Source: Misgurnus anguillicaudatus (lineage: Eukaryota > Chordata > Actinopteri > Cypriniformes > Cobitidae). Taken from it: a stretch of 64,000 nt of DNA. This document shows positions 1-49,285 of the stretch, one piece after another; positions within the stretch are counted from its first letter, which is position 1, and every line of letters starts with the position of its first letter. Where the stretch lies: the NCBI RefSeq assembly GCF_027580225.2, contig NC_073355.2, positions 25,199,501-25,263,500 of the forward strand, given 5' to 3'. A program made the position numbers and the translations under genes. The notes beneath the pieces were generated by a model. That model made no database searches, was not told the origin of the DNA, and saw only the letters and a list, made by a program, of their open reading frames with translations.

Positions 1-599
1 TGACTATGTTAACATTTAAATCATCAGTCCAGTTTATTACTTCATCCTGAGGTGAGGATTCACTAAATAATGGCCATGTTGATGTCCTGATGGTTTTTGA
101 TATAATCCACTAGCTAGCCTACCTGTAGTTTCTCTTTCAGCATGTTTGCTTGTGCTTAACAGAATCAAAGTTTAACTTCTGAAAAGTGTTCATTTTTATT
201 AAAGGTTTTAATGTATTACGTTCATATCAGACGCAAAAATTAATTAATGATCATCTTCTCCACTTTGGTTTTTGGTGTCTAATTTTACATGATGGTCTTG
301 TCATAATTATTAAATAACATCCTAAAATCTTTTCTTTTTCATTCTTAAACACTGCACCACTTGTATGCTATTTGCAAAAAAATACACTTGTTGATTATGT
401 TTAATAACATTATATGGTGTGTAATAAGGTGAATGTTTATCAAGACTTATTATTCTTTTCTTAAGCTAAGTCTAATACAAGGATTTTAAATGTTGTTATG
501 GGGTATTTTTTAATGAGCATGATTAATTTGGATTTGTGACATCCCTAAAAATACATGATTTAATTTTAGACTGGGCTTATGTTCTGCTTCAGAGATATA

Positions 600-836
600 G
601 GGGCAGTTTCCTAGTCAGGTCTTATCCTAGTCCAAGACTAAAATGCATGTTTGATCTGTCTTAATTTAAAGACATCTTGCACTGATATATCTTATATCAT
701 TGCCATTGTCTTGTCTCAAGACTCACACCAGTAATGTTTTTGTATGGTTTGTTTGTAAAAACTACTTGAATGACCTAATATAACCTAGCAATAGGCCTAG
801 TGCTGGATTAATCTAAACCCTGTCGGGAAACTTCCC
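600..836. repeat. Miniature inverted-repeat element, family A copy 1 (degenerate)
   Basis: About 240 bp with imperfect inverted ends: GGGCAGTTTCCTAG at the left and CGGGAAACTTCCC at the right. Three better copies of the same family occur at 28562-28801, 39595-39833 and 63435-63673, where the ends read close to GGGGCGGTTTCCCGGACAGG. This copy is the most decayed. It is non-coding. Confidence 0.65.
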
Positions 837-905
837 TATAATATAGTTCTATGATATATTTTTTGTTTTAGGTTGTTTACTGTTTGTGCACAATTTACAC
901 AAGCG

Positions 906-1034
906 GTCACTGGGGTGGTACCCTTTCAAATAGTACACCTTTGTACCTAAAGAGTGCATATAATACAAATGTACCTATATCTGAACCTAAATGGTAAATA
1001 TTAGGACCCATTTAAAGGGTACCGTCCCAGTGAC
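906..1034. repeat. Short palindromic MITE
   Basis: About 130 bp with inverted ends GTCACTGGGGTGGTACCC and GGGTACCGTCCCAGTGAC. It contains repeated GTACCT/TACACCTTTGTACC words and no coding potential. The family is a common type of small DNA-transposon relic in fish; the superfamily was not determined. Confidence 0.6.
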
Positions 1035-2245
1035 AGCTTTTGTACCTTTTGTTCTGAGAGTGTAGGGCCCAAAATTTATTTAAGCCCAGGGGCCTCCACC
1101 CTGGTAAGTCCTGCCCTGATGACAGTTCAGAGGGTAACAGCGAAGTGACTGCTCTCTGTGCTCTCTAGCTGTGGGTGGAGACCTGCGAGTGGGGTGGTGG
1201 GCGGGAAAATTCAAACTGAATGTGACGAAACGGCTAGTTACGTCACAACGGCGGTGAGTTTGAACTCGCGCAATCTGAGACTTAAGGCAGAGGACATTCA
1301 GAAACCTGTATCTCACTCAAAACAGCATGGATGGATTTTTTTCCAAATTGTATGTGTGTGGGAGCATCAGAGACACAAATTAACACCCCAAAACCAAGAA
1401 AAAGTGAGTTTTTCATAATATGGGTACTTTAACATTCCCTATACGGTTACAAGTTTGCAATTCTTTGGGTTAATATAGGATTGCCATGGAAAACAATGTC
1501 CCTGAATCGTTATGTGTGACAACGTGTCCAATATTTTATGCAAAAACTGTTAATATAAGAATGCTATCTTCCTCACACACTTACCGGGAGCCTGCCTGCA
1601 TAATCATGCACATCGCGTCTTGTTCAGGCTGAGCTTTGGCGCTTCTTACAAGCTTGAATGCAGCCTACATTTCACGAGTGTACATAAACCAATCATAAAG
1701 CGAAGTAGGTTAGAGAGACGGGACTTAAGAAAGGTAAAGCCAATCATATTAGCGATGTGAGTTTTGAAGGCTGGACTCATCTGTTAACCGTTTCTGTAAC
1801 ACAAATAGCGCTATTTTTCTTTTCATAAGAGTTTAAACCTCATTTAAATGATTCCTGAATGAATTTGTGTTAAATTAAATAAGTAATAAGTAAAAAACAC
1901 AAGAACCAGACAGACATCAGTTGTTATATGAATAAAGATTATATATATATATTTTTAAATAAAAAACACCCGAGAAAAAAAGGCCACTTTCTCTCCAGGA
2001 ATAAAAAGTGCAGGTGCTCAAGCCCCCTTTGTCTGCATGTGCCTGATCTGCACGGAAAAATATGCTAGCTGCTGTCATTTTTAAAAAGCACCATGCTTCC
2101 ATTTGAAACAATTGAACAATTGTCATTCCTTAACACCACTTATGGTTCTACAGAGGTGCTATAGTAATTGGTAGTGCTTAAAATGGCTGCACTGTTTGAT
2201 TTCTCAAATCACTTGCACGGTACCAATCGCGATAGCACAATGTAG

Positions 2246-38343
<36,098 letters not shown>

Positions 38344-38395
38344 GGGATATCTGAGCTGGCAGCAAAGGACACACAGGCAGTGAAGCACTGTGTAT

Positions 38396-39179
38396 CTGTG
38401 AAATAATAAAGAGACAGACAAAATGAGAGTCGTTCCCTTGGTGCATCAGTTTACTTCTTAGATCATCAAACTTTAGTAACTGTAAACATTTCTTGAGTTA
38501 CATACAAAAATAACTTCAGCTGCACATAACTGATATATGACTCACACATGTACACAAGTTATATGGATACATACACACCTGTATTCCCTAACCTGTTTTC
38601 ACATAAAGGCAATATATGATTTATACATATTATGTATAAAGAAGAGTGCAGAAAATAATAATAAAGATTCACATAAATGTCACTCTTGTTACTCACATAA
38701 CTGGAAAGATGATGTGTGTCACTTAAACAGACAGAATGCATAAACCAATAATACATCTAAAATCCTAACACCATTTTATCCTCATTGACTCGTATCACTT
38801 ATTAAGCATGTGCACAAAAGCAGTCAAAATGGCGAATGAATTGTTGCAACAGATATACTTAACTACTCAATTAAAACACAAAAATAACAGGCAACCTCGG
38901 CTTGCCAATGCACTTAAACATCACAACAATGCTGTATAACTTAATACTTTTGAATGCATTTGCTAAACAATAAATCGTTTGCATTTGTGACCATCTAGTT
39001 AATTCAATTCGTATAAAACACATTAGAACATGAAAAAGATACTCAAAACACTTTACAAATACGTTCTTAAACCTTCCTATCATCATACAAGCAATCAGAG
39101 GAATGTTTAAAGTGCATAATATTTTACCTGTGAAATAATAAAGAGACAGACAAAATGAGTGTCGTTCCCTTGGTGCATC
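38396..39179. repeat. 52-bp direct repeat flanking a 680-bp spacer
   Basis: 38396-38447 and 39128-39179 match except for one base (ATGAGAG against ATGAGTG). The spacer is AT-rich with no gene recognised. Either a local duplication or the scar of an insertion would produce it. Confidence 0.85.
38405..38410 (+). terminator. Poly(A) signal for a short-tail transcript
   Basis: AATAAA lies 62 bp after the TAG stop of the transmembrane exon read-through. It sits in a 52-bp sequence (38396-38447) repeated with one mismatch at 39128-39179, so a second AATAAA is at 39137-39142. Confidence 0.5.
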
Positions 39180-39345
39180 CAGAGAGAGGGAGTTACTTCA
39201 ACTTTTTTACAGGGTTTTTTTACAGCAATCGTGGATCATGGAGCAGCTCAAAAGCTCCCGGAAGTTACTGTCAGCTTCATAGAGTTACAGTAGAACAGAC
39301 CGACAATTATGAGTTTTTAAGTGGTAACGTTTAAATAATAATATT

Positions 39346-39346
<1 letters not shown>

Positions 39347-39387
<41 letters not shown>

Positions 39388-39388
39388 T
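39347..39388. repeat. (AAT)n microsatellite
   Basis: Uninterrupted trinucleotide run of AAT units of about 42 bp. Confidence 0.95.
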
Positions 39389-39594
39389 ATTGTTTATTAA
39401 ATTAGTAGATTTAAGGGATATTACTCTATAAAAGTTTAGGATGGATAAAATTAGCATCCCACATGACCGTGAGCAGCCTATAATTAGAAATTCAGTTCTC
39501 TTAATGCCTTGCATCTTAATCCATTGTTGTGTAGTTCAGATAAACGATATTAAACGCAAGATGGATGAATATAGTTGATGAGTTTAAACTTTAT

Positions 39595-39833
39595 GAGGCA
39601 GTTTCCCGGACAGGGATTAGCTTAATCCAGGACTAGGCCTTAGTTTAATTAGGAAATATAATTCGTTTTAACAAACATGCCTTACTAAAAACATTACCTG
39701 TGTGCATTTTGAGGCAAAGCAAAGGGCAATGATGTATTTTAAGACATGTAAGTGCAAGTTTTTTTCAGTTTGGACAGCTCTTAAAAATGTTTTAGTCTAG
39801 GACTAGTCTAATCCCTGTCCGGGAAACCGCCCC
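39595..39833. repeat. Miniature inverted-repeat element, family A copy 3
   Basis: The ends are GAGGCAGTTTCCCGGACAGG and CTGTCCGGGAAACCGCCCC. It is in the opposite orientation to copy 2 by its inner sequence (AGGACTAGGCCTTAG on the left). Non-coding. Confidence 0.78.
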
Positions 39834-39848
39834 TATGTGTATATTTAA

Positions 39849-40457
39849 AGAGCCAGTAAGATGACAATTTTAAGCATCCTATCACTATTTATAAGTCCCG
39901 GACAACAGGTTTAAATGCATGCAAGGTCAAAAAACACTGTAATTTTCTCAAAATATAAATTTAAAATTACCCCACAAATAAAGTGGGTACTACCATCTTT
40001 CATATCCAAACGTCTAAATCCCTCCGTTAAAAATTTATTTTAACCACTGATTCTTCACAGCCAGACACGTTTAGAATATCCCTCCTTGAAAAAGTCTCCT
40101 TTGGTAGTGAAAACAACAAAAGCTGAAAACAGCGTGAGCTGATGTTTACACTCACACACTAGCTAGCTGCGGGCGGGTCATAGTTTTCGTTTCTCCCGCA
40201 GGCAAGGCTGTAGGCGGAGATTAGTATCTCATGTGACGTGGATAAGTTTGTGTGACGTGGATAATGTCAGGAAGAAGACTCACTCCCTATATCGACTCGT
40301 TTCAGCGATTCAGAGTCGACTCCCTGCTTTAGAAGCCAATAACTTTATTAATCGTGCACTTTTTGGTTCAACTACTTTACACGTTGTTTACATTGATAGA
40401 CAGCTACACGACACACTGCAATAAAGGTTAGTTTCGATTTTGGATCTGTGTGGCTCT
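39849..40457. mobile_element. TTAA-flanked MITE, 609 bp
   Basis: Begins AGAGCCAGTAAGATG and ends GTGTGGCTCT, with TTAA on both sides (39845-39848 and 40458-40461). TTAA targets are typical of piggyBac and Kolobok elements. No coding capacity. Confidence 0.65.
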
Positions 40458-41197
40458 TTAAGCATAAATATATGAGTGTTCTAGACTTTATAATTCTGTA
40501 GACTATTACCTGTCTGTGTTATTCTTTAGCTGAATTGAATTTTGGATTGATGACAAAGAAGTTGATGGGCCTGAGTCAGACTAAAAAAACTAAGTTAAAA
40601 AAATTTAAAATGGGAAAGCAGATGGACACAGTGTTCATGTTAGCAGCAAATTCTGATTTAGTCTTAGTCTTTTGAATAACACACCACTTAGTTTTAGTCT
40701 TATTTAAGTCATCTGAAATCTTTTAGTCAAGTTAGTATCTTAGTCTAGTTTTAGTTGGCGAAATATCATAAGAGTTTTAGTCTTAGTCTAGTCTTAAGTT
40801 TTTTAGTCTTTTATGGAATGGTATTAACGTTTGAATATGCAATGCATACACAGATTTAATGGTTGTTATAGAAAACACGTGTACGTGGTCCCTGAAAATG
40901 ATATGCATTCTCCCTAAATGACATGCACACACAGACACACACGTGCGCGCAGACACACAGACAGAGACACACACATGCACTTAAAATAGGGGTTCAATGG
41001 TATTTCAAGTATTCTGACTTATTAACACAGTTATAGAGTTGTTTCCTCATGCTAAACGTAGGCAAAGTGTGAAAAAAGCAGTTGGGCGTGCAGAGGTGGA
41101 AAGAGTACTAAAATATTGTACTCAAGTAAAAGTAAAGTTACTTTAATAATATTTTACTTAAGTAAAAGTAAAGTTACTGGTCTAAAAACCTACTTAA

Positions 41198-42848
41198 AGC
41201 TCCACTGTGTACTTCTTTTAGTTAATTCTTAGCAAAAACCCATGTTTTCTTTCAAAAGTATGTGCTCATTCATGTGTAATTACTTCCACTCCACTAATCA
41301 AAGTATTCTCGTAAGTGTAGAATCTGCTATTTAAAATACATACCGCCGTATCGCTCTCTGGCTGAATCCATGTTGTGCCTCCATCTTTGAAATACATTCG
41401 CCGACAAGGGACATTCCTGAAATTCAAGCTCCGCCTTTCGCGCTTTCAGACTACACTCACGCTGGTTGCACGGAGGTTGCATGTGTAGGCGGTATACGTC
41501 ATCAAGACAGACTTATTTCAGAATATTAACAATTATAAAGCTGACAATTATTCTAAGTTAATTGTAAATTGATGTAATATGCTTATGACTTGCGAATGTA
41601 ATGCTCAGTTAATTTAAATAAACCAGGCTTGATGACGTATGCAGCCTGCGACCTGCGTAGACTGAATCCTTCGGCCGCACGCCGTGTTACCTGCGATCTA
41701 ATGCTTTGATTTGAAAGCCTGTTGAAGACATATTCTCGAGGACATTAAAACAAGTCGCCAAGGAAGCGAAACGGGGATTTTAAACAACAACGCGACAGGA
41801 AAAACATCAAGACCAAATTCAATATTGGAGTTAGTTTTCCAAGATGGGGCTCAATGGACACTGAAGTTGCTAAGTTACTTTATATCTTCACCACAGGTAA
41901 TTCAGCATATTCGTTTACATCTATACAGTCTATGTTGTAAACTTGAAGTTTTATAGTTCCTTGGCTAACTATAGCATGGTTATGGAGTTAGTGTAAACAC
42001 GCATGTGGTTTTGTGTGCTCGAACCGCCACACGCCGTCTCTCCGCCCATTTATGTAATCTGAGGTACAGAGATAAATGTTTTTCATATTTTCTGACCTCT
42101 AGCACAAACACACGGTGACAGCGCTATTTTTAGCCTTTCATTGATAAAACGCCGCTGATCTGCGCGTCGTTCGTTTCATTTTACAAGCGTGTGAAAGTTG
42201 TGCAGTCTTATTTCACCAATATCAGAGAAAGCTCTTACATATACACGGACATGTAACGTATACTAAAAACATAAGCATAGGACTCTGACATATTAGTTTC
42301 GCGTCTATTTAAACCTGTGATTACTCCAGCTCATGATTAAATGACAGGAGAGGGTCTCGTCCACAGACCATCTCCTCAGTAATCTGGAAAGAAGCGGTCG
42401 AAAATGGGCAAAAAGAGACGGATATAAACACCATGTGTAAACGTAATGTGTCTCTCTCGTCCACTTGTGATCTGATCGACGAAAACACATCTAAATACCA
42501 AGTGTAACAGCCCCTGTGATATTTTTCCTCGCGTGGATGAAAAAGGAGTGTCTAAGCTACGTTTATGGTTGTTTTTTGTATGTGATTTTAAGCGGACATA
42601 TCATGACAATCAGACTTTTTACATGTTTAACATAAATCTGTGTGCTTTGACGGATCACACGATTGCAAATTGTTCATTTTTTTCATTGCTTTAGCTTTAG
42701 CTACTGGAAGCCATGTTAACCTTGACATGACAGGGCCACCGTACTAGTTAAAACGCATTCCGAATGGTGGGGGCTTGAGCGTTATAATCAGTTGGTTGTC
42801 ATATAGATTTTTACCGCTAGATGGGAGTAGATCCTACACAGTGGGGCT
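41198..42848. mobile_element. TTAA-flanked element, 1.65 kb, nested in hAT
   Basis: Begins AGCTCCACTGTGTACTTCT and ends TCCTACACAGTGGGGCT, which are inverted copies, with TTAA on both sides (41194-41197 and 42849-42852). The break in the hAT sequence relative to the copy at 15230 falls exactly here. Contains a family B MITE (41463-41672). Confidence 0.82.
41463..41672. repeat. Palindromic MITE, family B copy 2
   Basis: Shares TTAATTGTAAATTG, CTTGCGAATGTAATGCTCAG and CCAGGCTTGATGACGTATGC with the copy at 8510-8740. Outer parts near TACGTCATCAAGACAG and TTGATGACGTATGC are inverted. Confidence 0.65.
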
Positions 42849-43335
42849 TTAAAAAAAGTAAAAAGTAAATAATTTTAACTTTACTCAGTATAAAAGTTAA
42901 GTTTTTACGGGGGGGTGGAGGATTCTAGTTTGGTTAAAAAACGACAAGGGAATATACATCTCAAACTAGTTATTTTTAATTGTAGGAACATCTTTACAAT
43001 TAAAGTGCAATAACAAAAAGTTAATTAAAAAAAAGCTTTTTTAAACTAAGAAACATTTATGGGATTGTTTTATGATTTTACATGTGAGTTATGCATTTTT
43101 GAAAGTGGTCAGCAGCTAGAAAATACAATCACTATAGTAAGGTTGTAATTGATGTATTGCTGGTAACATACATTATTTTATTAAACTATTTATAGTTTAA
43201 ATGAGCATAGAATGAGATGAGTGCCATGGCTATATACTTTTGACACGTTTATTGTCTTCTAGCCTCCCTAACCTGGGTACCTGATGTCAGACCTTTATTA
43301 TCTCTCTCGGTCGCTTAAATATGACCAGGGGTTTC

Positions 43336-46300
43336 TAGTCAGGAGGCCAAAACTGATATTAAAACTTTGTCGGACACTTTTTGGTACAAGCATACAACCT
43401 ATCCAGTATTAATATTTAACCCCTCAACATGTGTTCTAGCCAGGTTGTCAGCTTAGTAAATGTTTTTTTTTGACCATTTTAACATTATATTCTTAAAAGT
43501 GGTAAAAGCGGATCCCCCCCCAAAGTGCTTCCATTTTCTATGTCCTACTGTAATTTTGGGCAAATGTGCAATATAATCCAATTTATGTGCAAGCATGATC
43601 ATTAAAAAATAATAATCAATAAATACCACAAGAGTACCACACCACATTGGGCACTGTTGTGTCAGCCTAGCTGTGATTTGGCATGAGGCAGCAGATCCAG
43701 AGAAGGTGATCACAGCAGAGTCAACAGTCTGAACCAAACTTTCTAATCATGAATGGTAAATGGTAAATGGACTGCATTTATATAGCGCTTTTAACAGACC
43801 TATGGCCATCCAAAGCGCTTTACAATTAGCCTCACATTCACTCACACATTCATACACCGACGGCGGTGTCAGCCATGCAAGGCACCAGCCAGCTCGTCGG
43901 GAGCAGCTGGGGTTAGGTGTCTTGCTCAAGGACACCTCGACACTTGGTCCAGTGGAGCCTGGGATTGAACCACCAACCTTCCGGTTTGTAGACAACCTAC
44001 ATGAACCACTAGGCCACTGCCGCCCGATGATGATGAAAAAGTGGCAACGGCAGCTGGGATTGATGATTAATGTTGCCCACATACGGGCTGCACATGAAGA
44101 ACAGTTTGTCTGCAAACCAGGGCTTTGAACAGGTTTTTATCCAATTGGTTCGTTCCGAACAGAAGCAGTATTTTAATGTTTCCGGTTTTCGGTTCTACCC
44201 TAAAACTGACGTTCCTGAACCGGTTAGAGCAAAAAAAAAATGAAGTTCATGAACAGGTTAATAACGTTCCATGTCAGCTTTGGGACATACAAATAAGTAT
44301 GCTGATCATTAGGACATTAACCCTCTGGGGTCCGACCATTTTGGGAAACTCTCAGAGGTTCTGACATGCTCTTACATTTGGTCTTTTTTCAGTTGCTTTA
44401 AACATATTAATGGCAAGTGTCTCATACCACTGCGTTCAGCACAAACTGGGCTAAAATATTATATGAGCTACATGTATGTACTTGTTTGTATTTTTGAGAG
44501 AAAAATGTTTATGCGTGGTTTTTAAAAAAGCTAAATTTTTAAGTCACTGATATAAGTCCACAAAACCCATACTAAACATGTTTTAACAAGACTTTTCTAA
44601 ACAGAATCTAATCGTCAAGAGTTTTCTCATTAAAATGATGTGAAAATCATTTTGCTTACTCATTCATATAAACCAATATACTGATTTAGAAATTGTAAGA
44701 CAGTTTTTGTTTAGAGGGGCCGTATGCGAGAAAGGATTGATTTACAGCTAGCAAACAAAGGCTCGCATAATGAGCTGCATAATGAGGCAGGAATGTTGGG
44801 AACTACAGTAAAGAATGTGAGGACAAATGTATACATATTTGTTTGAGGTTTATTAAGAAGTTAACAATATAATAAAAATAGAGATGAAGGTCAGTAGGAC
44901 ATTTTCAGTTTATTTAGAAACAAACTCAATTCAAAAACTTAACTTGTATAAGAAACTGATAAACAACAGAGCTGGTCATATGTCATTGGCTAATGTTACC
45001 ATATAACTTTATGTCCAAAAAGTGTTTTTCCACTTCATAGTTTCTGTACTGATGAGAGGGATGCAGACCTGTAAGAGAGTTATGGACAGCTGTTAGCATA
45101 AATTGTCCACAGAAATACCCTTACATATCGTCGCTGTCCGATGAAACTCACGTATGTTCATTTTGCCGATTTTGAGATTTTTCGACAGATTGAATGTCCA
45201 GGTTCATTTCCATATACAGTATGCGTCACATACCTAAATAGCCAATGAAAACTTGTGAAATCATGTCATTTGATTTTCACGTACCCGTTTGGTTTGGTGT
45301 CAAAGCTGTCAATCACGCCGCATATCTTCCGCCTGTGAAGCATCTCGCCGGTCTCGTAAAGTTTCATCGAAGCTCAGCACTGGATATAGCCGAATAAACA
45401 TGACAATGACTTTCCTTCGAGGTAAACGTTTCCCCCGGACGCCAGACTAACATCTATGAGTTACTTAATTACGGTAGGACTGTGCAAACAAAGTATCTGT
45501 CTAGCATTGGTGTTATACGCTGGGGATTTCCCCACCACTTTGTGAAAGCATTTGGTTAAAATGTTCTGAAAAATCAAGCGATGCTTAAGACTGGTTTTGT
45601 GGTCCAGGGTCACATATGTTGTGTTGTATGCTGATGGTGTGTTTTCTTGTACATATGTAATGAAATTCATTGTAATCATTTATTAAACGAGCTGCTGTTG
45701 TGGTGCTTTGGCATTGTTCGGTTGAGCTGGTGTTGCAGGGACTTTGTCAGTGTATTGATTCATTGTCCCTTCATAGCTTGCAAGAGACATTTAATACACT
45801 TATAATTAATATTAAATAAAGTAAGCGTATTTAACGAAGACGTAGGCTATTTAATAAACTGAGCGTATTCATCTGTCAATACGAAACGCGACTTGGCCAT
45901 TCTAATTAATGATCGGAAGAACGCGTATCGATCACAGTTACTGTAAAATATGCACGCATGTCCATTTAAACTCAATTTTGGTCAAATGTGGATTATATCA
46001 TTACACTGGCAAGAATATGGTTACATGTAAATATGCCGTACCAAGTATGACAACGCTACATTCAACTGCTTTTGATATACGGTGTTTTTTTCACTTCCTG
46101 AAAAGTTACCGTTTTGGACATACGTGAGTTTCATCAGGCAGCGACGATATATAACTGATGGGTAAATATCACTGATAGTACATTCATATAAACTATCATG
46201 TACACAAACTAAATTCAGAACATCTCAGATAAACATCTGCAGTGATTAGTTATATAAAAAGCTGTTTTCAGATGCCCATCCCCTTATCGTCTAACTTCTG

Positions 46301-47787
46301 TTTTAAACGCGTATGAACTTTAAAAACACATTGCATATGGCGGCCATGTGCGCGGGCTCGTGTCTCCGTGAAACTCATAAAAACGGTGTCACGTGTAAAG
46401 CGCAATGTATGGAATTGCCTTGCATGTAAACAATATGGAATCATTTTACAGCAAATCCCGCAGTGCAGCATTACTCAAAGTTGCCATGAAGGATACGAAA
46501 GTGAATAACTGTGTCTAACACTGTACAACATGTAACAGATATCCGCCATTACGGGAGGTCACGCGTACTCGTTTGTAAATAAGCATGTAAACATGGAATC
46601 ATATTACAGCACACACTTAAAAGATACAGCAGTGCAGGCTTACTGAAAGTTGCCATGAAGGATATAAGTGAATAACTGTGTTTAACATTGTACAGCATAC
46701 AACAGTGAAATCCACCATTACGTGAGATCGCGTCCTCGTTTGTAAACAATGCAAAACTTTTTCAATCCGAAGCGTGCCGTCTGCTGATGCTTACTGTGCG
46801 TAGGCTGAACTGCACAAGCCATGAGCATATTACATGATAGCAAATATAAATAATATAAATTAACTGTTACTTACTTCCAATATCCTCCTCCAGTGCGTCC
46901 TCCATTGTTCTTCTTAGGTAACGATAAAGATAAATGCTTCCTCAATGTCCAGACATAAATGAAGATCTTCCTCACGTGTGTATGTATAAAGTTTAAAATC
47001 CAGACATGCGGTAAAGTCTTTAAATCTGAACTAAAATCAAACTTTACTTTTTAATGTTCGAGCTGCTCTTCATTACCATGTATTACTACTAACTAGTTAC
47101 TAACCCCTAAGCCCAAAGAAGTGAGAGAGCAGTTATGTTAGGATAGAATTATTAACTATAGTGATGTGTCAATTAAATATAGTATGTGTTACAACCTGGT
47201 TCATTAATGAAGTCCAATAGCACCATAGACCACCATCTACAGTTCTACATTTCGGCTTGACATTAAAGTTTTATAACTTGTGCATCATTGCACTGTCTCT
47301 CCCTACAAGCTTTAAACTTGGCTTGACTCATTCCCATAGATAGGGGTACTGATAGATAGAACTTTTGGGATACTATGTTATGTTTCCAAGCTGATATTCA
47401 CTTTGAAAACTGGTTCTCTTTAGGCGGCGATTGTTTTTTTTCATGTCTAGTTCTGTTTTCTCTTACATGTACAATAAATGTTCATTCTGACACTTCAGCA
47501 GGCACCCCATGAGTTTTGCTTTCATTTGATACCATTTTTATGTATATGGGCCTTGTGGTTGTGGAGATTTTAACATTTATTGTTGGATTGTCGAGTTGAG
47601 CTGGAAACCAAAAAAATTGTCCTGAAATCGCTGGCACAAGTAAAAAAAATAATAATTCAGCTTGACAACCACCCTAATCTCTTACCTATAGGTGTCTTCT
47701 AACAAAAAAAATAGGGTGACAGCTTGTACCAAAACATGTCCGCAAAAGTCTTAACGGAAGCCCTTTTCAGAATTGGCCCCCTGACTA
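43336..47787. mobile_element. Unclassified DNA element with 57-68-bp imperfect inverted ends
   Basis: The left end (TAGTCAGGAGGCCAA through TTTTTGGTACAAGC, to 43392) is an imperfect inverted copy of the right end (GCTTGTACCAAAACATG through GGCCCCCTGACTA, 47725-47787). It has no established target duplication. A tRNA-type SINE is nested at 43752. A TTAACCCTCTGGGGTC sequence at 44315 may be the start of a further element. A short minus-strand ATG segment near 46905 (MEDALEEDIG before GTAAGT) is a weak exon candidate. Confidence 0.6.
43752..44025 (-). mobile_element. tRNA-derived SINE
   Basis: Read on the minus strand, the head GGGCGGCAGTGGCCTAGTGG, with an A-box-like TGGCCTAGTGGTTC, is followed by a B-box-like GGTTCAATCC. 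The 3' part ends ATTTACCATTTACCATTC, a simple-repeat tail. The word TATATAGCGCTTT near the tail is typical of a widespread fish repeat. Confidence 0.8.
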
Positions 47788-49285
47788 TTCTTTCATAAGA
47801 TTTGAACTGAGGCGGGTCTGCATAAGCGCGCACCTGTCTCGTCTGTCTCCATGGTTCATTTTGCGCGTTCTCCCGCCCATCAATAATCCATTGCGGGTCT
47901 TTATTACCTTGCTTTTTAAAATATTTTTTTACTCAGTAACAGATATGATTTAAAATGTAGCGAAGTACAATACTTTAAACAAAACATACTTAAGTAAAAG
48001 TTAAAGTACAGATTTTAAAACTACTCAAAAAAGTAAAAGTACACAAAAAAATTACTCAATTACAGTAACGCAAGTAAATGTAATTTGTTACTTTCCACCT
48101 CTGTGGGCGTGTTACAGAGTATTTCTGTGCCGAATGCACTTCGCCAGGGTTCGTACAAGTTTCGGAAAGTTTTTTTTCGATTACACGTCTAACTGACATT
48201 TCAGGGGTTTTCTACACGTATCATTTCTTTATATGGGCACTTCCCCCGGAAAACCCCGCCCACCCGTCAATCAGCATGAGACGCTAGAACTTACAAACAT
48301 TCACATCACGCGACAGCTTTGTTTAATTTCAAAACTCAACAATGGCATGAAAGATGAAGTGTGTTTTTGGATGTAAGGAGAAGAAAGTCAGCCTTATGAA
48401 AACAATGGATATAGTTTATTATCCGGGGTAGCAGCGAAGTTTTGCGTGTGTGTTTGATGCACTGGATTTTCCCAACCGGGTCATGAGTTGCATGCGGTAA
48501 GTAAGACTTCTGTCTTATGCTGTAAATATGCGTGTGCATGTTATATAAATGAAATGAACATGTAGTGAATCATAAGTTATAAGTGTTGTATAGTGTTGCA
48601 TGACTCGTACTTGCTCCACCCGCGTTAGTAACTCCTCCTTCTTCATTTTTTCGTACGTTATTGTCACGAGTGACTTTTAGGGCGGAACTAAAGATGTGAG
48701 GAAAAGTTCCGCCCAGACCGATTTATGCAAACACCCGTCACTTCCGGGTAACCCGGGGCAACGAAATTAGAGGTAATACGCATCAGGTGTGTGTGATGAG
48801 GTGGCGAATGCTGATTGGGCGATCCACACGCTGTGAGGAGTATAAAGGAAGCTTGTGAGACACAGGAAGTGTGCTTGTGGATGGTTGGAAAGAGGCGCTG
48901 CGGGCGAAGTTCCGTGTATGTTACAGAGACAAGGCAAACGGGCAGAAACAACAGAGAGGATTCGCTGAAGTGGATGAAGTATTAGGAGATGAGCCATCGA
49001 AACAGGTTTGGAGAAAGCTACGTTTGAAGGAGTAAACATTTACCTGTGTGTGCATGTTATATTGAAGGCTGCAAAGACGATCTCTGGGCGGAAATACTGC
49101 AGTGTTGTGGGCTTTCTGGAGAGCTGTTGAAAGAGAGAGAACGACACAAAGGAAGGGAGACAAACGTTACGAAGACTGTGAGTACAAGTGGTTTGTTTAC
49201 TTTCACTGAGACATCAGAAAACCCTGTATTGAATTATAGTAATAAGTTCAGCAAAATCAAAAAAAGCAGTAGGCGAGGCGAGTAG

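Larger units (their letters stand above)
41091..48103. mobile_element. hAT element, 7.0 kb, 8-bp target duplication, multiply nested
   Basis: The ends are CAGAGGTGGAAAGAGTACTA and TACTTTCCACCTCTG, flanked by the exact duplication TGGGCGTG (41083-41090 and 48104-48111). It is the same family as 15230-16084, to which 41091-41193 and 42850-43300 align closely. Two elements are nested (41198-42848 and 43336-47787). No complete transposase recognised. Confidence 0.92.

Noticed and set aside
1080..1420. Upstream exon of the receptor
   Set aside because: There is no signal-peptide, SRCR or Ig pattern and no matching sequence upstream of the downstream paralogue's exons.
43752..44025. Functional tRNA gene
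   Set aside because: A- and B-box-like sequences occur, but no acceptor stem closes, and the element has a SINE-like body and repeat tail.
43747..44128. Two 122-codon frames on opposite strands
   Set aside because: Both are translations of the tRNA-derived SINE.
48690..49285. Novel coding gene (frames of 80-96 codons on both strands, donor-like GTGAGT at about 49180)
   Set aside because: Overlapping frames in a GC-richer segment with a TATA-like GTATAAAGG suggest an LTR or promoter-like repeat; no domain or consistent exon structure was seen.
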